A stretch of 64,000 nt of DNA from Stutzerimonas stutzeri RCH2 (GCF_000327065.1 NC_019936.1:1550001-1614000); one strand, 5' to 3'; positions 46,542 through 56,995 are shown, counted from the stretch's first letter. Translations and numbers: made by a program. Notes: generated by a model not told the origin, from the letters alone.

Positions 46542-46653
46542 TTGCGGCCTCGAGCCGTACAGGCGTTACGGTGATGGCCGCTTCGCCCTGATGGCTAGCA
46601 GCAGGCGGGGCGGTTATCGAGATATCCGATTCAGTCGAAGAATGGAGTGAGTT

Positions 46654-47403
46654 ATGGCTGGTCATTCCAAATGGGCCAATATCAAGCACCGCAAAGAGCG
46701 CCAGGACGCTAAGCGAGGCAAGATTTTCACTAAGTTGATCCGTGAGCTGACCGTGGCGGCCAAGCATGGCGGCGGCGTGCCGGCGGATAACCCGCGTCTG
46801 CGTCTGGCTGTCGACAAGGCGCTGACGGCCAACATGTCGCGTGACGTCATCGATCGCGCCATCGCACGGGGCGCAGGCTCCAGCGAGGCGGACAACATGA
46901 CCGAGCTGAGCTACGAGGGTTACGCGCCAAGCGGCGTGGCCATCATCATCGAGGCCATGACCGACAATCGCAACCGTACTGCGGCCGAAGTGCGCCATGC
47001 CTTCAGCAAGAACGGCGGCAACCTCGGTACTGATGGCTCAGTCGCCTATATGTTTGATCGCAAGGGTCAGATCAGCTATGCGCCTGGTGTCGATGAAGAT
47101 GCATTGATGGAGGCGGCGCTGGAGGCGGGTGCGGACGATGTCGTCAGTCAGGAGGATGGCTCGGTCGAAATCTATACCAGCTTTGCCGATTTCCTCTCGG
47201 TCAACGAGGCGCTGACGCAGGCTGGCTTCAAGGGTGACGAGGCCGAAGTGGCGATGATCCCCTCCATCATGGCGCCCATCACCGATGTTGAGACGGCGCA
47301 AAAGGTTCTGCGTCTGATCGATGCGCTGGAAGATCTGGATGACGTGCAGAACGTCTACCACAACGCGGAGATCTCCGACGAGATCATGCAGCAGTTGGGG
47401 TGA
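46654..47403 (+). CDS. pmpR: YebC/PmpR-family regulatory protein
   Basis: A 249-residue protein with the full family signature: [76 protein letters not shown] (in part) and [18 protein letters not shown]. Members bind DNA; in P. aeruginosa PmpR represses quinolone-signal genes, and related YebC proteins assist translation through proline stretches. Located between aspS and ruvC, as in PAO1. Confidence 0.95.
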   Translation: MAGHSKWANIKHRKERQDAKRGKIFTKLIRELTVAAKHGGGVPADNPRLRLAVDKALTANMSRDVIDRAIARGAGSSEADNMTELSYEGYAPSGVAIIIEAMTDNRNRTAAEVRHAFSKNGGNLGTDGSVAYMFDRKGQISYAPGVDEDALMEAALEAGADDVVSQEDGSVEIYTSFADFLSVNEALTQAGFKGDEAEVAMIPSIMAPITDVETAQKVLRLIDALEDLDDVQNVYHNAEISDEIMQQLG

Positions 47404-47420
47404 GCGACAACGCCATTCGT

Positions 47421-47456
47421 AGCCGGGAGTCGCATAAATGTGCTCCCGGCTTTTTT
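47421..47456 (+). terminator. Rho-independent terminator after pmpR
   Basis: Stem AGCCGGGAG / CTCCCGGCT with a 13-nt loop followed by TTTTTT, 18 nt after the stop. Confidence 0.85.
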
Positions 47457-47558
47457 ACGGCTGGCGCATTTAGCGGGGTGCCGGCCTAGTGCTCGGTGGC
47501 GGATCAGGCAGCGGCTCCGTATACTCGCCACTGGATAAATAGACAGCACGGCCAAGGC

Positions 47559-48083
47559 ATGACGCTGATTTTGGGTATCGATCCCGGCTCTCGGATTACC
47601 GGTTACGGCGTTGTGCGCGACACTGGCCGCGGGTGTGAATATGTCGCGTCCGGTTGCATTCGTACCGGCACTGGCGAATTGCCCGAGCGGCTTCGTGCCG
47701 TATTTAGTGGAGTCAGCGAGGTCATCCGAACCTACGGTCCGGTGACCATGGGCATCGAGCAGGTGTTCATGGCGCGCAATGCCGACTCAGCGCTGAAACT
47801 CGGCCAGGCCCGTGGGGCGGCGATCGTCGCCGGTGCCGAAGCGGGGCTGCAGATCGCCGAATACACCGCGACGCAGGTCAAGCAGGCGATCGCTGGAACC
47901 GGTGGCGCGGACAAGCAGCAGGTGCAGATGATGGTCATGCACCTGCTCAAGCTTCTGGAAAAACCACAGATCGATGCGTCTGATGCGCTGGCGATTGCGC
48001 TGTGTCACGCCCATCACCGGCAGAGCCTGATTCCACACGGTCTGGTCGGCGCCAAACGGCGAGGCGGGCGGTTGCGTCTGTAG
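47559..48083 (+). CDS. ruvC: Holliday junction endonuclease RuvC
   Basis: A 174-residue resolvase: [17 protein letters not shown] with catalytic Asp 8, [23 protein letters not shown] (in part) with the Glu, and C-terminal [18 protein letters not shown] with the acidic pair. The ATG at 47559 gives the conserved N-terminus; AAGG precedes it closely. Begins the ruvCAB unit. Confidence 0.96.
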   Translation: MTLILGIDPGSRITGYGVVRDTGRGCEYVASGCIRTGTGELPERLRAVFSGVSEVIRTYGPVTMGIEQVFMARNADSALKLGQARGAAIVAGAEAGLQIAEYTATQVKQAIAGTGGADKQQVQMMVMHLLKLLEKPQIDASDALAIALCHAHHRQSLIPHGLVGAKRRGGRLRL

Positions 48084-48156
48084 TCGGCGCAAGTATTTTT
48101 GGTTGGACGAATAATCGACTGGTCGCCAGAAATGGGATGGCCATGGAGGACACAGA

Positions 48157-48762
48157 TTGATCGGACGTTTGCGCGGCACGCTGGCGGAAAAGCAACCGCC
48201 GCATCTGATTCTCGACGTAAACGGCATTGGCTATGAGGTCGAGGTGCCGATGACGACGTTGTACCGCCTGCCAGCGGTTGGTGAGCCGTTGACGCTGCAT
48301 ACGCACCTCGTCGTGCGCGAAGATGCACAACTACTTTATGGCTTCGCCGAAAAGCGCGAGCGCGAACTTTTCCGCGAGCTGATCCGTTTGAACGGCGTTG
48401 GTCCCAAGCTGGCGCTGGCATTGATGTCCGGGTTGGAGGTTGATGAGCTGGTGCGTTGCGTGCAGGCGCAGGACACTTCGGTCCTGGTACGCATACCAGG
48501 CGTCGGCAAGAAAACCGCCGAGCGGCTCCTGGTCGAGCTGAAGGATCGCTTCAAAGCGTGGGAAGCCATGCCTGCGATAGCGACCTTCGTGGTTGAACCC
48601 GGGAGCAAAACGGCAGTCACAAGCGCCGAGAATGATGCGGTCAGCGCGTTGATCTCCCTGGGCTTCAAGCCGCAGGAAGCCAGCCGTGCAGTGTCCGCCA
48701 TACAGGAAGATGATTTGAGCAGTGAAGAAATGATCCGTCGCGCCCTAAAGGGTATGGTGTAA
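48157..48762 (+). CDS. ruvA: Holliday junction branch-migration protein RuvA
   Basis: A 201-residue protein starting with TTG at 48157 ([12 protein letters not shown]), preceded by GGAGGA at 48145-48150. Domain I OB-fold ([17 protein letters not shown]), domain II helix-hairpin-helix pairs ([37 protein letters not shown]) and domain III ([16 protein letters not shown]) are all present. It binds the four-way junction and loads RuvB. Confidence 0.96.
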   Translation: MIGRLRGTLAEKQPPHLILDVNGIGYEVEVPMTTLYRLPAVGEPLTLHTHLVVREDAQLLYGFAEKRERELFRELIRLNGVGPKLALALMSGLEVDELVRCVQAQDTSVLVRIPGVGKKTAERLLVELKDRFKAWEAMPAIATFVVEPGSKTAVTSAENDAVSALISLGFKPQEASRAVSAIQEDDLSSEEMIRRALKGMV

Positions 48763-48765
48763 ACC

Positions 48766-49818
48766 ATGATCGAAGCGGATCGTATCGTCACTGCAGGCAG
48801 TCGCGATCGCGACGAACAACTGGATCGCGCGATTCGGCCACTCAAACTGGCCGAGTACATCGGGCAGCCGGTCGTTCGCGAGCAGATGGACCTCTTCATT
48901 CGTGCCGCCAAGGGCCGCCAGGAAGCGCTCGATCACACGCTCATCTTTGGTCCGCCGGGGCTGGGCAAGACCACATTGGCGAACATCATCGCCGAAGAGA
49001 TGGGAGTTTCGATCAAGAGCACATCCGGACCAGTGCTCGAGCGGCCGGGTGACCTGGCCGCATTGCTGACCAACCTGGAGGCCGGCGACGTGCTGTTCGT
49101 CGACGAAATCCACCGGCTCTCGCCCATCGTTGAGGAAGTGCTGTATCCGGCGATGGAAGATTTTCAGCTGGACATCATGATCGGCGAGGGGCCGGCGGCG
49201 CGTTCGATCAAACTGGATTTGCCGCCATTCACCCTCGTGGGTGCCACCACCCGTGCCGGCATGCTGACCAATCCGTTGCGCGATCGCTTCGGTATCGTCC
49301 AGCGGCTGGAGTTCTACTCCACCGAGGACCTGGCGACCATCGTCAGCCGCTCGGCCAGCATTCTGGGTCTGCCAACCGAGCCCGAAGGTGCGTTCGAGAT
49401 CGCTCGAAGAGCGCGTGGGACTCCGCGAATCGCCAACCGACTGTTACGCCGCGTGCGCGATTTCGCCGAGGTGCGCGGTCGCGGCGAGATCACCCGGCAG
49501 ATCGCCGACCTCGCGCTGAACATGCTCGATGTCGACGAGCGAGGCTTCGATCATCAGGACCGCCGGTTGCTGCTGACGCTGATCGAGAAGTTCGATGGCG
49601 GCCCGGTGGGAATCGACAGTTTGGCCGCCGCGATCAGCGAAGAACGGCATACCATCGAGGACGTCCTCGAGCCCTACCTCATCCAGCAGGGCTACATCAT
49701 GCGCACGCCGCGCGGCCGGGTCGTCACTCGTCACGCCTATCTCCATTTCGGCCTCAACCTGCCTAAACGCATGGGCGACGCGCCGACCCCGGATCTGTTC
49801 GATGGCGACATAGTTTGA
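48766..49818 (+). CDS. ruvB: Holliday junction helicase RuvB
   Basis: A 350-residue AAA+ motor: Walker [13 protein letters not shown], Walker [13 protein letters not shown], sensor [19 protein letters not shown] and the C-terminal winged helix ([18 protein letters not shown], in part). Starts 3 nt after ruvA, so translation is likely coupled. Confidence 0.97.
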   Translation: MIEADRIVTAGSRDRDEQLDRAIRPLKLAEYIGQPVVREQMDLFIRAAKGRQEALDHTLIFGPPGLGKTTLANIIAEEMGVSIKSTSGPVLERPGDLAALLTNLEAGDVLFVDEIHRLSPIVEEVLYPAMEDFQLDIMIGEGPAARSIKLDLPPFTLVGATTRAGMLTNPLRDRFGIVQRLEFYSTEDLATIVSRSASILGLPTEPEGAFEIARRARGTPRIANRLLRRVRDFAEVRGRGEITRQIADLALNMLDVDERGFDHQDRRLLLTLIEKFDGGPVGIDSLAAAISEERHTIEDVLEPYLIQQGYIMRTPRGRVVTRHAYLHFGLNLPKRMGDAPTPDLFDGDIV

Positions 49819-49869
49819 CGAAAATATTGTTGTCTTACCCGATTGGCATTTACAGGGCCGAGCACTAGT

Positions 49870-50313
49870 ATGCGCGCGCAAGCCGGAGCTGAAATCTTCA
49901 CCCACCGCTGTCGAGTCTATTACGAGGACACCGATGCGGGCGGCATTGTCTATTACGTCAATTACCTCAAATTCATGGAGCGAGCTCGTACCGAGCGGTT
50001 GCGCAGTCTGGGATTCGCCCAGTCGCAGCTGGCCGGTGAAGACTTGCTATTCGTCGTGCATTCGGTCGAGGCGCGGTACCGCGCTCCGGCACGGCTGGAC
50101 GATGAATTGCTGGTTACGGCCGAGGTGATTGAGTTGAATCGAGCCAGCCTGCGTTTTCGCCAGCAGGTCCGGCGTGCGGTAGATGATGTTCTGCTTTGTG
50201 AGGGGCAGGTGCTGGTGGCCTGCGTGCGTGCCGAAAGTTTGAAACCCCGAGCCATTCCCGAAGCGCTGCGTGCCGCCTTCGCCGGTTCGGGTCTATCCCC
50301 TGCAGGAGAGTAA
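49870..50313 (+). CDS. ybgC: Tol-Pal associated acyl-CoA thioesterase YbgC
   Basis: A 147-residue hot-dog thioesterase: [21 protein letters not shown] (catalytic Asp in EDTD) followed by [12 protein letters not shown]. Hydrolyses short or medium acyl-CoA/ACP thioesters; first gene of the tol-pal cluster. The ATG at 49870 is preferred, although its ribosome site is weak; an earlier in-frame ATG at 49843 is possible. Confidence 0.93.
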   Translation: MRAQAGAEIFTHRCRVYYEDTDAGGIVYYVNYLKFMERARTERLRSLGFAQSQLAGEDLLFVVHSVEARYRAPARLDDELLVTAEVIELNRASLRFRQQVRRAVDDVLLCEGQVLVACVRAESLKPRAIPEALRAAFAGSGLSPAGE

Positions 50314-50315
50314 GC

Positions 50316-51008
50316 GTGGAAGCCAACGTCGACCATATGTCCATGTGGAGCCTGATCAGCAACGCCAGCTTCGTGGTGCAGCTGGTTATGCTGATACTTG
50401 TAGGCGCTTCGGTGACCTCATGGATTCTGATTTTTCAGCGCGGCAATATGCTGCGCGCAGCGAAACGAGCGCTCGATACTTTCGAAGAGCGCTTCTGGTC
50501 GGGTATCGATCTGTCCAAGCTGTATCGTCAGGCGGGCAGCAATCCTGACCCGGACTCGGGCGTCGAGCAGATCTTTCGCGCCGGCTTCAAGGAATTTTCC
50601 CGTCTGCGCCAGCAGCAGGGCGTCGATCCTGATGCAGTGATGGACGGCGTCAACCGCGCCATGCGCGTGGCGATTTCCCGTGAAGAGGAAAAGCTCGAAC
50701 AAAGCTTGCCGTTCCTGGCGACAGTTGGTTCCACCAGCCCTTACATCGGCCTGTTCGGCACCGTTTGGGGCATCATGAACTCGTTTCGTGGCCTGGCCCA
50801 GGTTCAGCAGGCCACGCTGGCAACCGTCGCGCCGGGTATCGCCGAGGCGCTGATTGCTACCGCGATCGGTCTGTTCGCAGCGATTCCTGCGGTCATCGCC
50901 TACAACCGTTTCGCTGCCCGCGGCGAGATGCTCATTGGTCGTTATTACACGTTCGCCGATGAGTTCCAGGCCATCCTCCACCGCAAAGTTCACACCACCG
51001 AAGACTGA
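50316..51008 (+). CDS. tolQ: TolQ inner-membrane energy transducer
   Basis: A 230-residue ExbB/TolQ-family protein with three membrane helices (about 15-38, 135-160, 170-195): SLISNASFVVQLVMLILVG (in part), TVGSTSPYIGLFGTVWGIMN and GIAEALIATAIGLFAAIPAV. It starts with GTG at 50316, with AGGAGAG 5 nt upstream, 2 nt after ybgC. With TolR it forms the proton-driven motor of the Tol system. Confidence 0.95.
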   Translation: MEANVDHMSMWSLISNASFVVQLVMLILVGASVTSWILIFQRGNMLRAAKRALDTFEERFWSGIDLSKLYRQAGSNPDPDSGVEQIFRAGFKEFSRLRQQQGVDPDAVMDGVNRAMRVAISREEEKLEQSLPFLATVGSTSPYIGLFGTVWGIMNSFRGLAQVQQATLATVAPGIAEALIATAIGLFAAIPAVIAYNRFAARGEMLIGRYYTFADEFQAILHRKVHTTED

Positions 51009-51019
51009 GGCCCACGGCC

Positions 51020-51460
51020 ATGGCCAGAATCCGCAACAGACGCAAGCCCGTCGCCGAGATGAACGTGGTGCCTTACATCGACGTGATGCTGGTACTGCTG
51101 GTCATCTTCATGGTGACGGCGCCGATGCTCAATCAGGGCGTCAAGGTCGATCTGCCCAAGGTCAGCAGTGAAGCCCTGCCGCAGGACAACGACAAGCAAG
51201 TGCTGACGATCTCCATCAAGGCAGACAAGACCTACTACTGGAACGTTGGCAGCGAGGTCGATACCGAAAGCAAGGGCAACGAGGCTGTCGCATTGGCCGA
51301 CATGACGCAGGCCGTGGTCGCGATCATGCGTCAGCGCCCGGATACCCAGGTGTTCATCCGTGGCGATCGGGCCGTGGATTACGGCTCGGTCATGGCTGCC
51401 ATGGGTGGTTTGCAGGAAGCCGGCGTCGGTAATGTCGGCCTGATCACCGAGGCACCTTGA
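51020..51460 (+). CDS. tolR: TolR inner-membrane protein
   Basis: A 146-residue protein with one N-terminal membrane helix (EMNVVPYIDVMLVLLVIFMV, in part) carrying the proton-path Asp 21, and a periplasmic ExbD/TolR domain ending in LQEAGVGNVGLITEAP. Its TGA overlaps the tolA start (TGATG arrangement). Confidence 0.95.
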   Translation: MARIRNRRKPVAEMNVVPYIDVMLVLLVIFMVTAPMLNQGVKVDLPKVSSEALPQDNDKQVLTISIKADKTYYWNVGSEVDTESKGNEAVALADMTQAVVAIMRQRPDTQVFIRGDRAVDYGSVMAAMGGLQEAGVGNVGLITEAP

Positions 51461-52461
51461 TGCAGCAGCGTGACTCGTCGCCTTCGCAGAGTTATTTCTG
51501 GCCGACCGTGCTGGCGGTCGGCCTGCACATCATTATCTTCGGCATGTTGTTCGTCAGCTTCTCGATGACACCCGAGCTGCCCCCTTCCAAGCCGATCGTG
51601 CAGGCAACCCTGTACCAGTTGAAGTCCCAGAGTCAGGCAACTACTCAGACCAACCAGAAGATCGCGGGCGAAGCGAAGAAGACCGCCGCCAAACAGTTCG
51701 AAAGCGAGCAGATGGAGCAGCGCAAGGTCGAGCAGGAGAAGCAGGCCGCTGCCGCTCGTGCTGCGGAACAAAAGAAGGCCGAAGAGGCTCGAAAGGCCGA
51801 TGCGGCGAAAGCTGCAGCCGAGAAGGCCGCGGCGGCGAAGAAGGCGGAGGAGGCCAAGAAGGTCGAGCAACAGAAGCAGGCCGAGATCGCCAAGAAGAAG
51901 GCCGCCGAAGATCTCGCCAAGCAGAAGGCTGCAGAGGAAGCGAAGAAGAAAGCTGCCGAAGAAGCCAAGCGTAAGGCGGCGGAAGAGGCCAAGAAAAAAG
52001 CTGCAGCTGAAGCGGCAAAGAAAAAGGCGGCAGAAGACGCGAAGAAGAAAGCCGCGGCGGATGCAGCGCGCAAGGCGGCGGAAGACAAGAAGGCCCAGGC
52101 GCTTGCCGAGCTGCTGTCTGATACCACTGAGCGTCAGCAGGCGTTGGCCGACACCCACGGCGACCAGGTCGCCGGTAACTTTGACGATCTGATTCGGTTG
52201 CGTGCGGCAGAAGGTTGGACCCGTCCGCCGTCGGCGCGTAACAACATGACCGTGCAGCTTCAGGTAAACATGCTTCCAGATGGCACCATTACCAACGTCA
52301 GTGTCTCGCGCTCCAGCGGTGACGTGCCATTCGATAACTCTGCGGTTGCCGCAGTTAAGAACATCGGTCGGCTGACTGAAATGCAGGGCCTGAGCCCGCA
52401 GGACTTCCAGCCTTACCGGTCATTCAAAATGACATTTACGCCTGAGGATCTTGCGTTGTGA
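51460..52461 (+). CDS. tolA: TolA envelope-spanning protein
   Basis: A 333-residue protein in three parts: N-terminal membrane helix (about 14-34, [20 protein letters not shown]); a long Ala/Lys/Glu coiled coil (about 60-215) made of [15 protein letters not shown] repeats; and the C-terminal globular domain TolAIII ([20 protein letters not shown], in part, [18 protein letters not shown]). It links the TolQR motor to TolB and Pal across the periplasm. The ATG at 51460 overlaps the tolR stop, and its own stop overlaps tolB. Confidence 0.96.
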   Translation: MQQRDSSPSQSYFWPTVLAVGLHIIIFGMLFVSFSMTPELPPSKPIVQATLYQLKSQSQATTQTNQKIAGEAKKTAAKQFESEQMEQRKVEQEKQAAAARAAEQKKAEEARKADAAKAAAEKAAAAKKAEEAKKVEQQKQAEIAKKKAAEDLAKQKAAEEAKKKAAEEAKRKAAEEAKKKAAAEAAKKKAAEDAKKKAAADAARKAAEDKKAQALAELLSDTTERQQALADTHGDQVAGNFDDLIRLRAAEGWTRPPSARNNMTVQLQVNMLPDGTITNVSVSRSSGDVPFDNSAVAAVKNIGRLTEMQGLSPQDFQPYRSFKMTFTPEDLAL

Positions 52462-53759
52462 TCAATTCCATTCGAGGTCTACTTGTCCTGCTTTGCTGCC
52501 TTGCGGGAATAGCGGTGGCGCAGGAAAAAAATATCGTAGTGACCAGTGGTGCCGATCGGGCGATCCCGATCGCCGTCGTGCCATTCGGCTGGCAGGGCGG
52601 TACCGTGTTGCCAGAAGACATGGCGGAAATCGTAGGCAACGACTTGCGCAATTCCGGCATCTTTCAGCCGATTCCGCGCCAGAACATGATCAGCATGCCG
52701 ACACGCGGCAGCGAGATCATCTATCGCGACTGGAAAGCCCTTGGCGCCCAGTACGTGATGGTGGGCAGCATCGAGCCGGCCGGCGGCCGACTGCAGGTTC
52801 GTTACGAAGTATTCAACGTGACCACTGAACAGCAGGTCATGACCGGAACGGTCGGTGGCTCGCCGGACCAGCTGCGCGACATGGCCCACCATGCGGCCGA
52901 CCAGTCTTTCGAGAAGCTGACCGGCATCAAGGGGGCGTTTTCCACCCGCCTGCTTTATGTCACCGTCGAGCGGCTGGGCGGTGCGAACACCCGCTACACG
53001 CTGCAGCGCTCCGACTATGACGGTGCGCGCGCCGTAACCTTGCTGCAATCGCGCGAGCCGATTCTCTCGCCGCGCTATTCGCCGGACGGTCGTCGTATTG
53101 CCTACGTTTCGTTCGAGCAAAAGCGCCCGCGGATCTTCGTTCAGCATATCGACACTGGCCGCCGCGAGCAGATCACCAACTTCGAGGGGCTGAACGGTGC
53201 TCCGGCATTCTCGCCTGATGGCAATCGCCTCGCATTCGTGCTGTCCAAAGACGGCAACCCCGAGATCTACGTCATGGACCTCGGCTCGCGTCAGTTGCAG
53301 CGCCTGACCAATCACTACGCAATCGACACCGAACCCTTCTGGGGCGCGGATGGTCAAACGATCTACTTCACCTCCGATCGCGCTGGCAAGCCGCAGGTGT
53401 ACAAGCAGCGGCTGGGCAGCAACTCGGCTGAGCGAGTGACGTTCGTTGGTAACTACAACGCTAACCCGAAGCTGTCAGCTGACGAGAAAACGCTGGTGAT
53501 GATTCACCGTCAGGACGGCTATACCAACTTCAAGGTCGCTGCGCAGGATCTACAGCGCGGCAACCTGCGGATACTTTCGGATACCAGTCTGGATGAGTCT
53601 CCCACTGTTGCGCCTAATGGCACCATGCTAATCTACGCCACCCGCCAGCAGGGCCGGGGAGTCTTGATGCTCGTGTCCATCAACGGACGCGTTAGGCTCC
53701 CGCTTCCAACAGCTCAAGGCGAAGTCCGAGAGCCGTCCTGGTCCCCTTACCTGAACTGA
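52458..53759 (+). CDS. tolB: TolB periplasmic protein
   Basis: A 433-residue protein starting with GTG at 52458, overlapping the end of tolA. Signal peptide (to VAQ/AVAQ-EK), TolB N-terminal domain ([32 protein letters not shown], in part PIAVVPFGW), and a C-terminal six-bladed beta-propeller with repeated [11 protein letters not shown] / [15 protein letters not shown] / [12 protein letters not shown] blades. It binds Pal. Confidence 0.96.
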   Translation: MINSIRGLLVLLCCLAGIAVAQEKNIVVTSGADRAIPIAVVPFGWQGGTVLPEDMAEIVGNDLRNSGIFQPIPRQNMISMPTRGSEIIYRDWKALGAQYVMVGSIEPAGGRLQVRYEVFNVTTEQQVMTGTVGGSPDQLRDMAHHAADQSFEKLTGIKGAFSTRLLYVTVERLGGANTRYTLQRSDYDGARAVTLLQSREPILSPRYSPDGRRIAYVSFEQKRPRIFVQHIDTGRREQITNFEGLNGAPAFSPDGNRLAFVLSKDGNPEIYVMDLGSRQLQRLTNHYAIDTEPFWGADGQTIYFTSDRAGKPQVYKQRLGSNSAERVTFVGNYNANPKLSADEKTLVMIHRQDGYTNFKVAAQDLQRGNLRILSDTSLDESPTVAPNGTMLIYATRQQGRGVLMLVSINGRVRLPLPTAQGEVREPSWSPYLN

Positions 53760-53807
53760 TGCGGTATCAACGCTTTTTAACCAAAAACACACCTGGGGTT
53801 GTTACAC

Positions 53808-54311
53808 ATGGAAATGCTGAAATTCGGTAAGTTCACCGCTCTGGCTCTGGCCATGGCTGTTGCTGTCGGTTGTTCCTCCAAGGGCGGCGACGATTCTGGC
53901 GAAGGCTCGGGCGCGATCGATCCGAATGCCGGTTACGGTGCTGATTCGGGCGCCATCGACGGCAGCATGAGCGAAGAAGCTGCTCTGCGCGCCATCACTA
54001 CCTTCTACTTCGAGTACGACAGTTCCGACCTGAAGCCGGAAGCCATGCGCGCTCTGGACGTTCATGCCAAGGACCTGAAAGGCAACGGCGCTCGCGTCGT
54101 TCTGGAAGGCCACACCGACGAGCGTGGTACTCGCGAGTACAACATGGCTCTGGGTGAGCGTCGTTCCAAGGCCGTACAGCGTTACCTGGTACTGCAGGGC
54201 GTTTCCCCGGCTCAGCTGGAGCTGGTTTCCTACGGCGAAGAGCGTCCGGTTGCCATGGGCAACGACGAGCAGTCCTGGGCTCAGAACCGTCGCGTCGAAC
54301 TGCGTAAGTAA
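53808..54311 (+). CDS. pal: Peptidoglycan-associated lipoprotein Pal (OprL)
   Basis: A 167-residue lipoprotein: [22 protein letters not shown] (in part) with lipobox VGC, a flexible Gly/Asp-rich linker, and the OmpA-like peptidoglycan-binding domain ([42 protein letters not shown]). Nearly identical in style to Pseudomonas OprL. The start at 53808 matches OprL; a 3-codon longer ORF exists. Confidence 0.96.
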   Translation: MEMLKFGKFTALALAMAVAVGCSSKGGDDSGEGSGAIDPNAGYGADSGAIDGSMSEEAALRAITTFYFEYDSSDLKPEAMRALDVHAKDLKGNGARVVLEGHTDERGTREYNMALGERRSKAVQRYLVLQGVSPAQLELVSYGEERPVAMGNDEQSWAQNRRVELRK

Positions 54312-54317
54312 TTCGAT

Positions 54318-55133
54318 ATGCGCAAGTACCGCCACGCTCTGACTTTTACAGTGCTCGGCCTGCCGCTCTATGGGGTGGCCCAAGTGCCGGTTGTGGATTA
54401 TGAGCAGGGTGCCGCTAGCGGCAACTCTGGTTACTCCACGGCCGCGCCGAGCGGTGACGGTGCCTATGCCGGAGGTGGGGCTGCTGCTCCATCTTCGGCG
54501 CAGGGCATGCTCTTCATGCAGTTACAGCAGATGCAGGAAGAGATCGCGCAATTGCGCGGCATGCTTGAGGAACAACAGAATCAGATCCAGCGCCTGCAAC
54601 AAGAGGGGCTGGAACGTTATCAGGATCTGGATCGACGCTTGTCGAGCGGGTCCGCGGCTGGGAGTAATCAGTCTGCGCCTTCACGGGATGAGCCATCCAT
54701 AGCTGGAAACACCGGCGCGCCCGCAGCTAGCCCAGGCCGGACACAGGGCGGGTCCAGCGATCCTGCTCAAGAGAAGCTCTACTACGATGCCGCTTTCGAC
54801 CTTATCAAAGCGAAAGACTTCGATAAGGCGAGCCAGGCTTTCGCGGCGTTCCTGCGAAAGTACCCTGACAGTCAGTACGCGGGTAACGCGCAGTATTGGC
54901 TTGGTGAGGTGAATTTGGCCAAAGGCGATCTGCAAGGTGCCGGTCAGGCCTTTGCTCGGGTCAGTCAGGCTTATCCGCAGCACAACAAGGTGCCGGATTC
55001 GCTCTATAAGCTGGCCGATGTCGAGATCCGCCTGGGTAACCGGGACAAGGCTCAGGGTATTTTGCGGCAGGTTATCGCCCAATACCCGAACACCTCGGCA
55101 GCACAATTGGCCCAGCGGCAGCTCAATCGCTGA
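54318..55133 (+). CDS. cpoB: Cell division coordinator CpoB (YbgF)
   Basis: A 271-residue periplasmic protein: signal peptide (to GVAQ), a coiled-coil trimerisation segment (FMQLQQMQEEIAQLRGMLEE, QQNQIQRLQQEGLERYQDLD), a Ser/Gly/Pro linker, and three tetratricopeptide repeats (YYDAAFDLIKAKDFDKASQA, YAGNAQYWLGEVNLAKGDL, VPDSLYKLADVEIRLGNRD). It couples outer-membrane constriction by Tol-Pal with septal peptidoglycan synthesis. Confidence 0.94.
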   Translation: MRKYRHALTFTVLGLPLYGVAQVPVVDYEQGAASGNSGYSTAAPSGDGAYAGGGAAAPSSAQGMLFMQLQQMQEEIAQLRGMLEEQQNQIQRLQQEGLERYQDLDRRLSSGSAAGSNQSAPSRDEPSIAGNTGAPAASPGRTQGGSSDPAQEKLYYDAAFDLIKAKDFDKASQAFAAFLRKYPDSQYAGNAQYWLGEVNLAKGDLQGAGQAFARVSQAYPQHNKVPDSLYKLADVEIRLGNRDKAQGILRQVIAQYPNTSAAQLAQRQLNR

Positions 55134-55157
55134 GCCTCAGCTTGGCATTCACGAACT

Positions 55158-55183
55158 AAACCCGCCCATTGGGCGGGTTTTTT
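55158..55183 (+). terminator. Rho-independent terminator ending the tol-pal cluster
   Basis: Stem CCCGCCC / GGGCGGG with a 3-nt loop followed by seven or so T, about 25 nt after cpoB. Confidence 0.85.
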
Positions 55184-55255
55184 CGTTAGAATCGCCGCCC
55201 CTATTTCCCGCAACGGAGGCGGATGGCCTGTTTAGCCGTCACGCCCGTGGCTGAT

Positions 55256-55897
55256 ATGACCCTGCGAATTACTGAGATTTTCTACTCGCTGCAGGGGGAG
55301 ACGCGAACCAGTGGCCTGCCTACTGTGTTCGTTCGCCTGACCGGCTGTCCCCTGCGCTGTCAATATTGCGATACCGCCTATGCCTTCAGCGGCGGCGAGC
55401 TGATGAGCATCGACGCAATCGTCGAGCGTGTTGCCGCCTACAATCCCCGTTACGTCTGCGTGACGGGTGGTGAGCCACTGGCCCAGCCCAATTGTGTGCC
55501 CTTGCTGCAGCGTTTGTGCGATGCGGGATATGAGGTGTCGCTCGAAACCAGCGGTGCGCTCGACATTTCTGTAGTGGATGAGCGAGTCAGCCGCGTGGTT
55601 GATCTGAAAACACCGGGTTCCGCCGAGGTTGCGCGCAATCGCTATGAGAATATCGCCTCTCTCACGCAAAACGATCAGGTGAAGTTCGTCATCTGCTCGC
55701 GCGAAGACTATGACTGGGCGGTCAGTAAGCTGATCGAATATGGTCTGGATCGACGCGCCGGCGAGGTTCTGTTTTCCCCAAGTCACGGTCAGGTTGATGT
55801 CCGTGCACTGGCTGACTGGATCGTCGCCGACAACCTGCCGGTACGCTTGCAGCTGCAGCTGCACAAGATCATCTGGAACGACGCACCTGGCCACTGA
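55256..55897 (+). CDS. queE: 7-carboxy-7-deazaguanine synthase QueE
   Basis: A 213-residue radical SAM enzyme: ITEIFYSLQGETRTSGLPTV (in part), the cluster motif CPLRCQYCDTAYAFSGGE (CxxxCxxC), and CVTGGEPLAQPNCVPLL. It makes the deazaguanine ring for queuosine. The ATG at 55256 gives the usual family length but lacks a ribosome site; an ATG at 55223 has GGAGG only 3 nt away and would add 11 residues. Confidence 0.94.
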   Translation: MTLRITEIFYSLQGETRTSGLPTVFVRLTGCPLRCQYCDTAYAFSGGELMSIDAIVERVAAYNPRYVCVTGGEPLAQPNCVPLLQRLCDAGYEVSLETSGALDISVVDERVSRVVDLKTPGSAEVARNRYENIASLTQNDQVKFVICSREDYDWAVSKLIEYGLDRRAGEVLFSPSHGQVDVRALADWIVADNLPVRLQLQLHKIIWNDAPGH

Positions 55898-55948
55898 GCA
55901 TGTTGCGTCGGAGGCGGGTTCGCCTATTCAGCTCGAGGGTATCGTGAA

Positions 55949-56623
55949 ATGAGTGAGCAGAAAGCAGTCATCCTATTGTCGGGCGGGCTTGATTCGGCGA
56001 CGGTCGTGGCGATGGCCCGTGATCAGGGTTATGCCTGCTATACGATGAGCTTCGACTACGGACAGCGTCATCGTGCCGAACTGCAGGCTGCCGAGCGAGT
56101 TGCCGCGCAGTTAGGTGTGGTCGAGCACAAGGTTATCGGGCTCAACCTCAATGGCATCGGTGGTTCAGCGCTGACCGACGATAGCATCGACGTGCCTGAG
56201 GTTCCCGGTGAGGGAATTCCTGTCACCTATGTCCCTGCACGCAATACCGTTTTCCTTTCGCTCGCGCTTGGGTGGGCGGAGGTCCTTGGCGCTCGTGATA
56301 TCTTCATCGGCGTCAACGCAGTGGACTATTCCGGTTATCCGGACTGTCGGCCGGAGTTCGTGGCCGCGTTCGAGCATATGGCGAATCTGGCCACCAAGGC
56401 CGGCGTTGAAGGGCAGGGGTTTCGCATCCAGGCTCCGCTGCAGCAGCTCAGCAAAGCGAAGATCGTCCAGGAGGGGTTTCGCCTGGGTGTCGATTATGCG
56501 ATGACGGTGTCGTGCTATCAGGCGGACGCTGACGGGCGCGCTTGCGGTAAGTGCGACAGCTGTCGGCTGCGTGCCGCCGGTTTTGCGGAGGCCGGAGTGG
56601 CTGATCCCACGCGCTATTTCTAA
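55949..56623 (+). CDS. queC: 7-cyano-7-deazaguanine synthase QueC
   Basis: A 224-residue PP-loop ATPase: [21 protein letters not shown] (SGGLDS), [47 protein letters not shown] and the C-terminal zinc site [14 protein letters not shown]. It converts 7-carboxy-7-deazaguanine to preQ0; follows queE directly. Confidence 0.96.
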   Translation: MSEQKAVILLSGGLDSATVVAMARDQGYACYTMSFDYGQRHRAELQAAERVAAQLGVVEHKVIGLNLNGIGGSALTDDSIDVPEVPGEGIPVTYVPARNTVFLSLALGWAEVLGARDIFIGVNAVDYSGYPDCRPEFVAAFEHMANLATKAGVEGQGFRIQAPLQQLSKAKIVQEGFRLGVDYAMTVSCYQADADGRACGKCDSCRLRAAGFAEAGVADPTRYF

Positions 56624-56660
56624 CGCGACAGACTGATGGATGCGCGCAAGAACGGGCGAA

Positions 56661-56677
56661 TTTTTTTTAAAAAAAAA
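56661..56677. repeat. T8-A9 homopolymer tract
   Basis: Eight T followed by nine A in a genome of about 62 % GC, roughly 40-60 bp upstream of the tRNA-Lys start. It is placed where an UP element or intrinsic DNA bend would act; it could also mark the end of the queC transcript. Confidence 0.6.
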
Positions 56678-56679
56678 GT

Positions 56680-56707
56680 TTGTTTTCATCAATCAAATCA
56701 GTATCAT
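56680..56707 (+). promoter_or_regulatory. Candidate tRNA-Lys promoter
   Basis: TTGTTT, 16-bp spacer, TATCAT, followed by a GC-rich discriminator (GCGCCCCGC) as at stringently controlled stable-RNA promoters. The -10 box ends 13 nt before the tRNA. Confidence 0.5.
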
Positions 56708-56719
56708 GCGCCCCGCATT

Positions 56720-56795
56720 GGGTCGTTAGCTCAGTTGGTAGAGCAGTTGGCTTTTAACCAATTGGTCGTAGGTTCGAATCCTACACGACCCACCA
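56720..56795 (+). tRNA. tRNA-Lys (anticodon UUU)
   Basis: A 76-nt cloverleaf with encoded CCA: acceptor stem GGGTCGT / ACGACCC, D-loop AGCTCAGTTGGTAGAGC, anticodon loop CTTTTAA with UUU, T-arm GTAGGTTCGAATCCTAC. This gene corresponds in position to one of the two tRNA-Lys genes of P. aeruginosa that serve as integration sites for PAPI-1/pKLC102-type islands. No island is present here. Confidence 0.97.
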
Positions 56796-56818
56796 AATTG
56801 CTCCCGAGAGAGCACAAG

Positions 56819-56853
56819 AAGCCGGATACCCGCAAGGGCATCCGGCTTTTTTA
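56819..56853 (+). terminator. Rho-independent terminator after tRNA-Lys
   Basis: Stem GCCGGATACCC / GGGCATCCGGC (one mismatch) with a 4-nt loop followed by TTTTTT, 23 nt after the tRNA. Confidence 0.9.
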
Positions 56854-56995
56854 ATGGCCGCAGTTTCGCGTTGCCGCGCGCTGCTACGTTCGGTCATAAG
56901 AAGCGTTTTTCTCTACGACCTTAGTAGGTGGCTCAAGCGTTTTTAAACGTAATAGACTGCGGCCCCTTCCGATTTTCCGTTGGTTCGAGGCTCAA

